Shown here piece by piece: positions 41,262 through 49,226 of a stretch of 64,000 nt of DNA. Within the stretch, counting starts at the first letter, position 1. Each line of letters begins with the position of its first letter. The translations under genes were made by a program, and so were the position numbers. The stretch comes from Microbacterium enclense. GTDB taxonomy: Bacteria; Actinomycetota; Actinomycetes; Actinomycetales; Microbacteriaceae. The stretch lies in assembly GCA_038182865.1 (NCBI GenBank), contig CP116226.1, positions 2,976,001-3,040,000 on the forward strand, read 5' to 3'. The notes under the pieces are model-generated. The model was not told the origin of the DNA and did no database searches. It was given only the letters and a program-made list of their open reading frames with translations.

Positions 41262-41636
41262 ATGATCGGGGCGCTCGTCACCGTCACCGTCGCGATGCTC
41301 GCCGTGACCGCCGTGTCGCTCTGGACGGCGCGGCGGGCCGCGGCGGGCACACTTCGGCGCAACGACATGATCGGCATCCGCACGGCGACGACGCGGGCGT
41401 CCGACGACGCCTGGATCGCCGCGCACCACGCGGGCGCCGCCGACCTTCGACGCGCGGGGATCGGCGCGGCCGCGACCGCCGTCATGCCCTGGGCGGCGCT
41501 GCTCGTGCCCCCTCCGGCGCAGGAGCCCGTGATCGCCGTCACCGTGCTCGTCGGGGTGGCCCTGCTGATCGGCTTCTCGGTCCGCGCGGGCGTGGTCGGA
41601 CAGCGAGCCGCCCGGGCTGTTGTCGAGCGGGGCTGA
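41262..41636 (+). CDS. SdpI family membrane protein
   Basis: A 124-aa protein with three predicted helices. Between the first and second lies the SdpI signature LRRNDMIGIRTATTRASDDAWIAAHHAG, with the GIRT and AW..AH residues of the family. In Bacillus, SdpI protects against a secreted toxin, but most actinobacterial members are uncharacterised. GGAGGAA precedes the ATG and the gene lies 13 nt after mfd. Confidence 0.88.
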   Translation: MIGALVTVTVAMLAVTAVSLWTARRAAAGTLRRNDMIGIRTATTRASDDAWIAAHHAGAADLRRAGIGAAATAVMPWAALLVPPPAQEPVIAVTVLVGVALLIGFSVRAGVVGQRAARAVVERG

Positions 41637-41698
41637 CCGGGCGCCCCGGTCGATCACCGGTGCGCGGGAGACGCCCTCGCCGCTGCCAGAATGAGCGC

Positions 41699-42355
41699 AT
41701 GACCGACGTCGCGCGCGAGCACCGGGCTCCGGATCGCCCCTCCGTGGGTGCTCGCGCCTTCGATGCCCTCGACATCGCGGCCACCGCGTTGTTCGGTCTC
41801 GAGGGAGCGGCGGCGGCCGCGCACGCCGGCTTCGATCTCCTCGGGGTGATCGTGGTCGGTCTTATCGTGGCGCTGGCCGGAGGCGTCCTGCGCGATGTGC
41901 TGCTCGGTGACCTTCCGCCCGCGGCCCTGCGTACTCCGAGCCGCATCGTCGCGGGGCTGGCCGGTGCTCTCGCGGCGTTCGTGTTCATCGAGATCGTCGA
42001 CGCGTTCCCGCAGCTGCCGGTGGAGATCCTGGATGCCGTGGGCCTCGCGCTCTTCGCGGTGATCGGTGCCCAGAAGGCGAGCGCCTCGGGAGCCAACCTC
42101 TGGGTCGTGACGATCCTCGGCACGCTCGCCGCGACGGGCGGCGGGGTCATCCGCGACGTCCTGCTGGCGCGCACCCCGTATGTGCTGTCGGAGAGCATCT
42201 ACGGCTCGGCAGCCGCGGCGGGCGCGGTCCTCACCGGGATCCTCCTCGTGACGACCCGGCGTCCGCGACTGGCGCTCGGGGTCGGCTTCGCCGTGACCTT
42301 CGCGCTGCGCCTGGGGGCCGTGGTGTGGGGTTGGTCGCTGCCGAGGATCACGTGA
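41699..42355 (+). CDS. TRIC/UPF0126 family membrane channel, copy 1
   Basis: A 218-aa protein with about seven helices in two UPF0126 repeats. The repeats carry AAAAHAGFDLLGVIVVG and GGVLRDVLLGDLPPAALR in the first half and GGGVIRDVLLARTPYVL in the second, the matching Gly-rich kinks of trimeric TRIC cation channels. Bacterial members have also been linked to glycine uptake, so the substrate is uncertain. CAGAAT ends 6 nt before the ATG. It overlaps its paralogue by 4 bp. Confidence 0.9.
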   Translation: MTDVAREHRAPDRPSVGARAFDALDIAATALFGLEGAAAAAHAGFDLLGVIVVGLIVALAGGVLRDVLLGDLPPAALRTPSRIVAGLAGALAAFVFIEIVDAFPQLPVEILDAVGLALFAVIGAQKASASGANLWVVTILGTLAATGGGVIRDVLLARTPYVLSESIYGSAAAAGAVLTGILLVTTRRPRLALGVGFAVTFALRLGAVVWGWSLPRIT

Positions 42356-43002
42356 CGCTCACCGTCCGCGTCGTGGGGACCGCCCCTCGGCCCCTTCCCG
42401 GACGACCCTCGTTGGGAGCCCGCGCCTTCGCGGCTCTGGACATCCTCGCCACGGCCGTGCGCGGCGTCGAAGGCGCGGCGCTCGCCGCGCACGCGGGTTT
42501 CGATCTCCTCGGTGTGCTCGTGGTCGGCTTCGTGACCGCCGTCGTCGGCGGGATGCTCCGCGACGTGTTGTTGGGCGATCTGCCGCCGGCGGCGCTGCGG
42601 TCGTCGAGTCGGATCATCGTGGCGTTCGCGGCCTCCGGTGCGACGTTCGTGCTGTTGCGGCTCGTCGACGAGGTGCCGTCGACGGTGCTGCTGACGCTCG
42701 ACGGCGTCGGGCTCGCTCTGTTCGCGGTCATCGGCGCGCAGAAGGCCTTCGCGCACGGCGCGAGCCTCTGGGTGGTGGTCGTCGTGGGCGTGGTCGCCGC
42801 GACGGGCGGGGGAGTGGTCCGCGACATCTTGCTCGGACACACGCCGGTGCTCGTGACCGACAGTGTCTACGGCGGCGCCGCTGCTCTCGGGGCCCTGGTG
42901 ACCGGCATCCTGTTGGTCGTCACGCGACGGGCGCACCTGTCGATCGCCGTCGGCTTCGTCGCCGCATTCGGGCTGCGTGAGGCGGTCCTGCTCGCGGGCT
43001 GA
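42352..43002 (+). CDS. TRIC/UPF0126 family membrane channel, copy 2
   Basis: A 216-aa paralogue of the preceding gene with the same layout: GARAFAALDILATAVRGVEGAALAAHAG at the start, GGMLRDVLLGDLPPAAL, ALFAVIGAQKAFAHGASLWVV, and GGGVVRDILLGHTPVL. The GTG overlaps the stop of copy 1. The two may assemble as mixed trimers or have different substrates. Confidence 0.9.
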   Translation: MTLTVRVVGTAPRPLPGRPSLGARAFAALDILATAVRGVEGAALAAHAGFDLLGVLVVGFVTAVVGGMLRDVLLGDLPPAALRSSSRIIVAFAASGATFVLLRLVDEVPSTVLLTLDGVGLALFAVIGAQKAFAHGASLWVVVVVGVVAATGGGVVRDILLGHTPVLVTDSVYGGAAALGALVTGILLVVTRRAHLSIAVGFVAAFGLREAVLLAG

Positions 43003-43119
43003 CTCCGATGCCTCCCGGCGGGCCGGACCTTCGCGCGGCACACCGACGACCGCCGTCTCGACCGAGGCGTGGCCTTCGCCGACTCGGTGGCATCCGGGAG
43101 TCTCGCACGCACGGCGGCG

Positions 43120-43199
43120 CCGTCGTGCGGAGTCTCCGGCCGGCACGCCGTGCGGGGGCGTGGGGTGGCGGCGTGTCGGGGCGGAACTCCGCACGGCGG
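43120..43199. repeat. Intergenic palindromic repeat, GGAGT/AACTCC type
   Basis: The arms CCGTCGTGCGGAGT and AACTCCGCACGGCGG face each other, extended by CGGCACGCCG and CGGCGTGTCGG. The element lies between the convergent TRIC and ppc genes and resembles those at 17484, 17656 and 59089. Confidence 0.7.
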
Positions 43200-43283
43200 C
43201 ACACCGGCCCACACGGGACGACCGACAGACGGCGGCGCGCCGACCCCCGAAGGTGCCGGCGCGCCACCAGGCATGGATGCCGC

Positions 43284-45956
43284 TCAGCCGGTGTTCTGCA
43301 GACCCGCCGCCACGCCGCTCACCGACAGCAACAGCAGGCGCTGGTGCTCGGCATCCGGGGTCTCCGACTCCGACGACGCGTCGCGCAGGGCGCGCAGCGC
43401 CCGCAGCTGCAGGAGGGACAGAGCATCGACGTACGGGCTGCGCATCTTCACCGCGCGCTGGAGCACGGGCTTGTTGCCCAGCAGCCCGCCGCCGGTGATC
43501 CGCTCGACCCACGAGCGCGTGAGGAGCATCTCGTCCATCACGAGCTGCGCCAGGTCGTCGCGGTCGCCGAGGGCCAGGTAGCGGCGGGCGATGCGCTCAT
43601 CGGCCTTCGCCAGGCTCATCGCGACGTTGTCGATCATCGTGCGGAACAGCGGCCACTGCTCGTACCCGTCACGCAGGCGCTGCTCGTCGCCGACGGCGTC
43701 GAGGGCCGTGCCCAGGCCGAACCAGCCGGCGAGGTTGATACGGGCCTGCGTCCATGAGAACACCCACGGGATCGCGCGAAGGTCCTCGAGCGACTCGACC
43801 GACAGACCGCGACGCGCGGGACGCGAGCCGAGGGCGAGGTGTCCGAGCTCTTCCATCGGGGTGACCGTCGCGAACCACGGCGCGAAGCCCGGCGCCTTCA
43901 CGAGCGCGAAGAAGCGTTCGCGCGAGGCGACGTCCATCGTGCTCGCGACATCGGCGAACGCTTCGGCAGCCCCGCGGTTGCGGCACTCGATCGAGGGCGA
44001 GGATGCCGTGAGCACCGCCGCTGCGACCTGGTCGATGTGGCGCATCGCGATGTCGGGATCGCCGTAGCGGGCGAAGATGACCTCGCCCTGCTCGGTGAGC
44101 TTGAATCGACCGTCGACCGAGTGCGGAGGCTGAGCGAGGATCGCGGAGTTGGCGGGACCACCACCGCGGCCGAGCGCGCCGCCGCGACCGTGGAAGAGCG
44201 TCAGCTCGATACCCTCGGCCTCGGCCCAGGTCGAGATCTTCGCCTGAGCCTCGTACAGCGCCAGGTTGGCAGCGACAGGTCCGACGTCCTTCGACGAGTC
44301 GGAGTAGCCGAGCATGACTTCGAGGCGTCGGCCGGTGGCATCCAGTCGGCTGACGAACGAGGGGTGCGTGACGATCTCGGCGAGGATGCCGGGGGCCGCC
44401 TGGAGATCGGCGAAGGTCTCGAAGAGCGGGATCACGTCGAGCACCGGCGGCGCCTCGCCCGGTCCCATGGCGAACGAGGCCAGCTCGTGCACGTTCGCGA
44501 GGTCTTCGGCGGACTGCGTGAACGACACGATGTAGCGGCCGGCGGCGCGCGGGCCGAAGCGCTCCTGCACGTAGGCGATCGAGCGGAAGACCTCGAGGAC
44601 CTCGTCGGTGAGCTCGCTGCGTTCTCCGCCGCCACGGAGCTCCTCGAGCACCTTGCGGTGGACCGCCGAGTGCTGACGAACCTCGAGCTCGGTCAGGTGG
44701 AAGCCGTAGGTCTCAACCTGCCACACCAGACGCTGCAGGGCGCCGTAGGCCTGGCGCGCGGCACCGGCCGCGACCAGGGAGTCCTGCACGGTGCGCAGGT
44801 CGGCGAGCAGGTGCTCCGGATCGCGGTAGGCCAGGTCGGCATTGCGCGAACGGGTCGCGGCGATCTTGCGCGCCAGCAGCAGCATGATGCGGCGGTGCGG
44901 CTCGTCGGGCGAACGCTCTGCGATCTCGGCGGCGGCGTCTTCGTCGGCCGCCCGCAGGCGGTGCCACAGCGCGACGAGCGTGTCACTGGGCGGGGTGGTC
45001 TCGGCATCCAGCGTCAGCCCTCGACCCACGCGCTGCGTCGTGCGCTCGAGCCCGAGCAGGACGTGCTCGCTCGCGATCGCCGCGGCCTTGCGGGTGACGG
45101 ATGCCGTGACGAAGGGATTGCCGTCGCGGTCGCCGCCGACCCAGGAGCCGACGCGGACGAACGGCTTCACGATCGGGGCGCGGGATCCGGCGTTCTCGCC
45201 CTGGAGGATGTCGTCGATGCGCCGATACACGCGCGGGACGGCGGTGTAGAGCGTCTCGTCGAACACCGCCATGACCGAGCGCACCTCGTCGACCGGGGAC
45301 GGCTTCTCGCGACGCAGCGGGGCGGTGCGCCAGAGGGTGTCGATCTCCTCCAGCATGCGCCGCTCGGTGCGACGGGTCTCACCGGCGTTGTCGCCCGCGG
45401 CGTCGAGCTCACCCAGGAGCTCGGACAGGCGGCGGATGCTCGTCGAGATCGCGCGGCGACGGGCCTCGGTGGGGTGCGCGGTGAAGACCGGGTGGAAGCG
45501 CAGCGCCTGCAGGCGCGCGAGCGCGGTCTCTTCGCCGACCTCGCCCGACAGGCGTTCGAACGCCGTCGCGATGGTGTCGGGGGTCCCCGCGCGCGAGGGG
45601 CGGTCGCCGCGCTCACGGAGAACCCGCACGCGCTGGTGCTCCTCGACGAGATTCACCAGGTGGAAGTACGCGGTGAACGCCCGAGCCACCTCGTCGGCCC
45701 GCTCGATCGAGAAACTGTCGGCGATCGCCGCGGCTCTCTCGAACGCCTCGGGCGTCTCGTCGGTGTAGGCCTGGATCGTCGCCGTGCGCAGCCGCTCGAC
45801 GTCGTCATACAGTCCGGGGGAGCCGCTCTCTTGAAGCACGCGGCCGAGGAGCGACCCGAGCAGGCGCACATCGGCGCGCATCTGTTCGGGCAGCTCTTGG
45901 CCGGCTTCGAAGCGGCCCACGAGGTCGATCGCCTCGGTCGGGGTCAGTTCTCGCAC
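43284..45956 (-). CDS. ppc: Phosphoenolpyruvate carboxylase
   Basis: Ppc adds bicarbonate to phosphoenolpyruvate to make oxaloacetate, replenishing the TCA cycle. The 890-aa protein has the catalytic VFTAHPTEARRRAI (with the conserved His), the VGSWVGGDRDGNPFVT motif, the MLGYSDSSKDVG segment, and FHGRGGALGRGGGP with the C-terminal active-site loop. The C-terminus ends in LQNTG, as is typical. The GTG start was chosen because TAATCT lies 7 nt upstream and matches the family N-terminus. It is divergent from mazG and converges with the TRIC pair. Confidence 0.97.
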   Translation of the reverse strand: MRELTPTEAIDLVGRFEAGQELPEQMRADVRLLGSLLGRVLQESGSPGLYDDVERLRTATIQAYTDETPEAFERAAAIADSFSIERADEVARAFTAYFHLVNLVEEHQRVRVLRERGDRPSRAGTPDTIATAFERLSGEVGEETALARLQALRFHPVFTAHPTEARRRAISTSIRRLSELLGELDAAGDNAGETRRTERRMLEEIDTLWRTAPLRREKPSPVDEVRSVMAVFDETLYTAVPRVYRRIDDILQGENAGSRAPIVKPFVRVGSWVGGDRDGNPFVTASVTRKAAAIASEHVLLGLERTTQRVGRGLTLDAETTPPSDTLVALWHRLRAADEDAAAEIAERSPDEPHRRIMLLLARKIAATRSRNADLAYRDPEHLLADLRTVQDSLVAAGAARQAYGALQRLVWQVETYGFHLTELEVRQHSAVHRKVLEELRGGGERSELTDEVLEVFRSIAYVQERFGPRAAGRYIVSFTQSAEDLANVHELASFAMGPGEAPPVLDVIPLFETFADLQAAPGILAEIVTHPSFVSRLDATGRRLEVMLGYSDSSKDVGPVAANLALYEAQAKISTWAEAEGIELTLFHGRGGALGRGGGPANSAILAQPPHSVDGRFKLTEQGEVIFARYGDPDIAMRHIDQVAAAVLTASSPSIECRNRGAAEAFADVASTMDVASRERFFALVKAPGFAPWFATVTPMEELGHLALGSRPARRGLSVESLEDLRAIPWVFSWTQARINLAGWFGLGTALDAVGDEQRLRDGYEQWPLFRTMIDNVAMSLAKADERIARRYLALGDRDDLAQLVMDEMLLTRSWVERITGGGLLGNKPVLQRAVKMRSPYVDALSLLQLRALRALRDASSESETPDAEHQRLLLLSVSGVAAGLQNTG

Positions 45957-45963
45957 ACGCCCC

Positions 45964-45969
45964 AGATTA
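45964..45969 (-). promoter_or_regulatory. Leaderless -10 box of ppc
   Basis: TAATCT on the minus strand ends 7 nt before the GTG start of ppc. Confidence 0.55.
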
Positions 45970-46031
45970 TCGGCGTCATGTGACGCGCGAATGACGCGGC
46001 GCCACGGGTGGTACATGTTCGATCGCGCGTC

Positions 46032-46134
46032 GCGGGCGGAACTCCTGACTTTTCGCCCCTCGAACGCGCGCTCGCCACGGATTCTTGCGGTCCTTGCCTC
46101 GTGGCATCCGAGATTTTCCGGAGTTCGGCCCGCC
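46032..46134. repeat. Intergenic inverted repeat, AACTCCTGA type
   Basis: GCGGGCGGAACTCCTGAC (from 46032) faces TTTTCCGGAGTTCGGCCCGCC (ending 46134), with an inner GCCACG/CGTGGC pair. The element lies in the divergent ppc-mazG region and shares AACTCCTGA with the hairpin at 51632. Confidence 0.55.
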
Positions 46135-46207
46135 CCCGCCTCGTCGCCCATCGGCGCGGGGGATACTCGGGACAGCGGAGCCGCCGGGCCCGCGGAGGGA
46201 GACCGCC

Positions 46208-46840
46208 GTGACCGATGACGCGCTGCGACAGGCTGCAGAGACCATGCGCGCGGTGCGCGAGCGCTGCGTCTGGACGCAGACGATCGACCATCGCGATCTC
46301 GTGCCGTACCTCGTGGAGGAAAGTGCCGAGGTCATCGACGCGGTGGAGACGGGGTCGCGCGCCGACCTGCGGGAGGAACTGGGCGATCTGCTGTGGCAGG
46401 TCCTTTTCCACGCCGAGATCGCCGCGGGCGATCCGGTGGAGCCCTTCGACATCGACGACGTCGCGCGGGGGCTGACGGAGAAGATGGTGCGGCGGCATCC
46501 GCACGTGTTCGCCGGCGCCGTGGCCTCCACTCCCGAGGAAGTCCTCGTGCACTGGAATGCGGCCAAGGCCGCCGAGAAGAACACGCGCACCAGCGTGCTC
46601 GACGGGGTGAGTGATCACATGCCCGCGCTGGCTCTGGCGCAGAAGCTCGTCGGCAAGGCCGCGCAGGTGGGGGTGTCCGCGGGGTCGCACCGGTTGGCCG
46701 ATCCCGAGACCGAGACCGAGCTCGGTGACGCGCTGCTGACGCTGGTCCAGCTCGCCCGAGCGCGCGGGTGGGACGCGGAGCGCGCCCTGCGCGAGCGCCT
46801 CCGCACCCTCCGTGCCGAGGTGCGGGCCGCAGAGGCCTGA
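46208..46840 (+). CDS. mazG: Nucleoside triphosphate pyrophosphohydrolase MazG
   Basis: MazG hydrolyses nucleoside triphosphates to monophosphates and pyrophosphate and cleans damaged nucleotides. The 210-aa protein has the motif VEESAEVIDAVETGSRADLREELGDLLWQVLFHAEIA, in which the EExxE12-28ExxD metal ligands are all visible, then VRRHPHVFAG and a second partial MazG repeat (TETELGDALLTLVQLA). The GTG was chosen because GGAGGGAGA lies upstream. Confidence 0.95.
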   Translation: MTDDALRQAAETMRAVRERCVWTQTIDHRDLVPYLVEESAEVIDAVETGSRADLREELGDLLWQVLFHAEIAAGDPVEPFDIDDVARGLTEKMVRRHPHVFAGAVASTPEEVLVHWNAAKAAEKNTRTSVLDGVSDHMPALALAQKLVGKAAQVGVSAGSHRLADPETETELGDALLTLVQLARARGWDAERALRERLRTLRAEVRAAEA

Positions 46841-46910
46841 CGCTCGTCGACATCACGCGCGATTCGCGAACGGGGCCGAGCTCCGCACCGGAGCACCGGC
46901 GCGACCCTGG

Positions 46911-46916
46911 AACAAT
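46911..46916 (+). promoter_or_regulatory. Possible leaderless -10 box of hisS
   Basis: AACAAT ends 6 nt before the GTG start of hisS; the first position deviates from TANNNT. Confidence 0.4.
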
Positions 46917-46922
46917 GGAGTC

Positions 46923-48197
46923 GTGGCATCCGTGAACCCGCCGCGCGGCATGCGCGACTTCCTCCCCGCAGACAAGGCCCGTCGCGAGCGCGTGCTCGCC
47001 GTCATCCGTGAGCGCTACCGCGCGCACGGATTCGACGAGATCGAGACACCGGTCATGGAGGAGTACTCGCGTCTGCACGCCGGTCTCGGCGGCGACAACG
47101 AGAAGCTCTCGTTCAGCATCCTCAAGCGCGGAATGGATGCCGAGGCGATCCGCGCCGCGGCCGACGACCCGGCCGCTCTGGCCGACCTCGGACTGCGGTA
47201 CGACCTGACCGTCCCGCTCGCCCGCTTCTACGCGACGAACCGTGCGCAGTTGCCGACCGTGTTCCGTGCCATCCAGATGGCCCCGGTGTGGCGCGCCGAG
47301 CGCCCGCAGAAGGGTCGTTACCGCCAGTTCGTGCAGTGCGACATCGACATCATCGGCGATGCGTCCGCGCGGGCCGAGGCCGAGCTGATGACCGCGAGCC
47401 TGGACGTGCTCGACGCGCTCGGACTCGACGGCGGGTCGATCCGCGTGAACGACCGCCGCGTGCTCGACGCCATGCTCGACGTGTTCGGCTTCGCCCCCGA
47501 CGAGCGCCCCGGTGTGCTCATCACGATCGACAAGCTCGACAAGATCGGGCCGTCGGGCGTCGTCGCCGAGCTTCGCGACCGCGGAACGGATGCGGAGGCC
47601 GTCGACGCCTTCGCCGCGTACCTCGGTCGGCCCGCGAGCACGCCGTCGTTCGACGACGCAGGGATTCGTGCGGCGCTGCCCAACGGCATCCCCGACGCCG
47701 TCGTCGCCGACCTCGTGGCGCTCGGGGAGACCGTCGCCGCCGCCCGTGGAGCCGATGCACCCCTCGTGTTCGATCCCTTCCTCGTACGCGGCATGGGCTA
47801 CTACACGGGCACGATCTTCGAGCTTGCCCACCCCCGCGTCGACTACTCGCTCGGCGGCGGCGGCCGCTACGACGGCATGATCGGCCGATTCCTCGGGCAG
47901 GACGTCCCGGCTGTCGGCTTCTCGATCGGCTTCGAGCGCATCGTCGACCTGCTTCAGGATGCCGCTGACGACGGCGACCGTTCCGTCGTGCTGGTGCACG
48001 ATCGCGAGGTCTCGCTCGCGCAGCTGCTGCGGCTGAAGGCGGGACTCGTCGCCGACGGCGCGCGCGTGCGTCTGGAGCAGCGTCCGAAGAACCTGAAGGC
48101 GCTTCTGGAGCGTGCCACAGCGGACGGGTACGCCTCGTTCGCCACGGTGACCTCCCAGACGACGGCCGAGACACTCGAGCTCAAGCCGCTCGGGTGA
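46923..48197 (+). CDS. hisS: Histidyl-tRNA synthetase
   Basis: HisS charges tRNA-His. The 424-aa class II enzyme has PPRGMRDFLPADKARR at the N-terminus, motif 1 around HGFDEIETPVMEEYSRL, motif 2 at APVWRAERPQKGRYRQFVQCDIDIIG, the histidine-specific LVRGMGYYTGTIFEL, and motif 3 at AVGFSIGFERIVDLL. The C-terminal anticodon-binding domain is shorter than in the E. coli enzyme. The GTG start matches the family N-terminus and has no Shine-Dalgarno. Confidence 0.97.
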   Translation: MASVNPPRGMRDFLPADKARRERVLAVIRERYRAHGFDEIETPVMEEYSRLHAGLGGDNEKLSFSILKRGMDAEAIRAAADDPAALADLGLRYDLTVPLARFYATNRAQLPTVFRAIQMAPVWRAERPQKGRYRQFVQCDIDIIGDASARAEAELMTASLDVLDALGLDGGSIRVNDRRVLDAMLDVFGFAPDERPGVLITIDKLDKIGPSGVVAELRDRGTDAEAVDAFAAYLGRPASTPSFDDAGIRAALPNGIPDAVVADLVALGETVAAARGADAPLVFDPFLVRGMGYYTGTIFELAHPRVDYSLGGGGRYDGMIGRFLGQDVPAVGFSIGFERIVDLLQDAADDGDRSVVLVHDREVSLAQLLRLKAGLVADGARVRLEQRPKNLKALLERATADGYASFATVTSQTTAETLELKPLG

Positions 48198-48245
48198 GCT
48201 GCGCCCCGGGGCAGAGCCGGCGTCTTGCGACCGGGGTCCCGGTGG

Positions 48246-49103
48246 TCAGGCGACGGCGCTGACCGGTGCCTCGTCGGGCTGGAGCGCCGCCAGTCGTTCC
48301 AAGCGCGCCGCCGTCATGGCATCCGTCGGAGCGAACCAGACGACGCGTGCGTCGAGGCCCTCACCGATCCACAGGCTGCTCATCTCGAGGTTGAGTTCGC
48401 CGACGTGGGCATTGACCAGGTGCTTTGTCGCGGCGCGTTCGCTGCCCACGTCGCCCAGACGCCACAGCTCCCCGAAACGCGGTGACGCCTTCTCGAGATC
48501 GGCGACGAACTGCTGCCACAGCGGCTCGTCGTGGTGCCGGCCGTACGCGGCGCGCAGGCGCGCAGCGATGCGGCGCTGCGCATGGTCGAGGTCGACGTGG
48601 GCGCGCTGCCAGGTGGGGTCGGTGAACAGCAGGACAGCGCAGTTGCGCCGCTCGACGGGCATCTCGTCGAGGTCGTCGAAGAGGTAGCGGTAGGCGCGGT
48701 TGTACGCGCGGATGTCGAAGCGCGAGGTCTGGACCGCGGCGGGGTAGGGCGCCAGTTTGGTCAACAGGTCGAGATGAGCCTTCTCCACGCAGGCGCGGGC
48801 CGCGCGATCGGGAACAGGGAGGTCGGCGAGGGCGAAGAGGTGATCGCGTTCGTCGTCGCTCAACTGGAGAGCGCGGGCGATGGCCGACACCACCTGCGCG
48901 GATGCCGCGATCGGCCGTCCCTGCTCGAGCCAGGTGTACCAGGTGAGCCCGACACCGGCGAGTTGCGCCACCTCTTCTCGACGCAGTCCCGCGACCCGGC
49001 GGCGTGAGCCTTCGGGAAGACCGACGTCGGTGGGGCGCAGGCGCGCTCGTCGACTGCGCAGAAAAGCAGCGAACTCCGCGCGCACGTCGTCTGATCCGGT
49101 CAT
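48246..49103 (-). CDS. Helix-turn-helix regulator with MmyB-like ligand domain
   Basis: A 285-aa regulator. The Cro/C1-type helix-turn-helix (residues ~10-75) contains RRVAGLRREEVAQLAGVGLTWYTWLEQGRPI; the C-terminal domain with NRAYRYLFDD, ERRNCAVLLFTDPTWQRAH and LWRLGDVGSERAATKHLVNAHVGEL is the MmyB-type domain thought to bind lipophilic ligands. GGAGGG lies before the ATG. It is divergent from a DHA2-type exporter, and an operator with three half-sites lies between, so it probably represses that exporter. Confidence 0.92.
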   Translation of the reverse strand: MTGSDDVRAEFAAFLRSRRARLRPTDVGLPEGSRRRVAGLRREEVAQLAGVGLTWYTWLEQGRPIAASAQVVSAIARALQLSDDERDHLFALADLPVPDRAARACVEKAHLDLLTKLAPYPAAVQTSRFDIRAYNRAYRYLFDDLDEMPVERRNCAVLLFTDPTWQRAHVDLDHAQRRIAARLRAAYGRHHDEPLWQQFVADLEKASPRFGELWRLGDVGSERAATKHLVNAHVGELNLEMSSLWIGEGLDARVVWFAPTDAMTAARLERLAALQPDEAPVSAVA

Positions 49104-49170
49104 GGCATCCCTCCTGGCCCGAGCTTAGGACGACCCGCCGACATCGATCGTGGCGTGGGGAGTGCTGTCA

Positions 49171-49220
49171 GTACCAGGATGACGACACTCCTGGTACCAG
49201 GATGACAGCCCGCGCATCAT
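49171..49220. promoter_or_regulatory. Operator and promoter of the exporter
   Basis: GTACCAGGA (49171-49179) and TCCTGGTAC (49189-49197) form a perfect inverted repeat, and the second arm continues into the 14-bp palindrome TCCTGGTACCAGGA (49189-49202), giving three half-sites. CATCAT (49215-49220) ends 6 nt before the exporter ATG; its -35 would fall at 49192-49197, inside the palindrome. Confidence 0.7.
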
Positions 49221-49226
49221 GGCACC

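Noticed and set aside
37175..41542. Open frame of over 1400 codons on the minus strand opposite mfd
   Set aside because: It mirrors the codon bias of mfd; its translation has no recognisable domain and is the expected antisense shadow in high-GC DNA.
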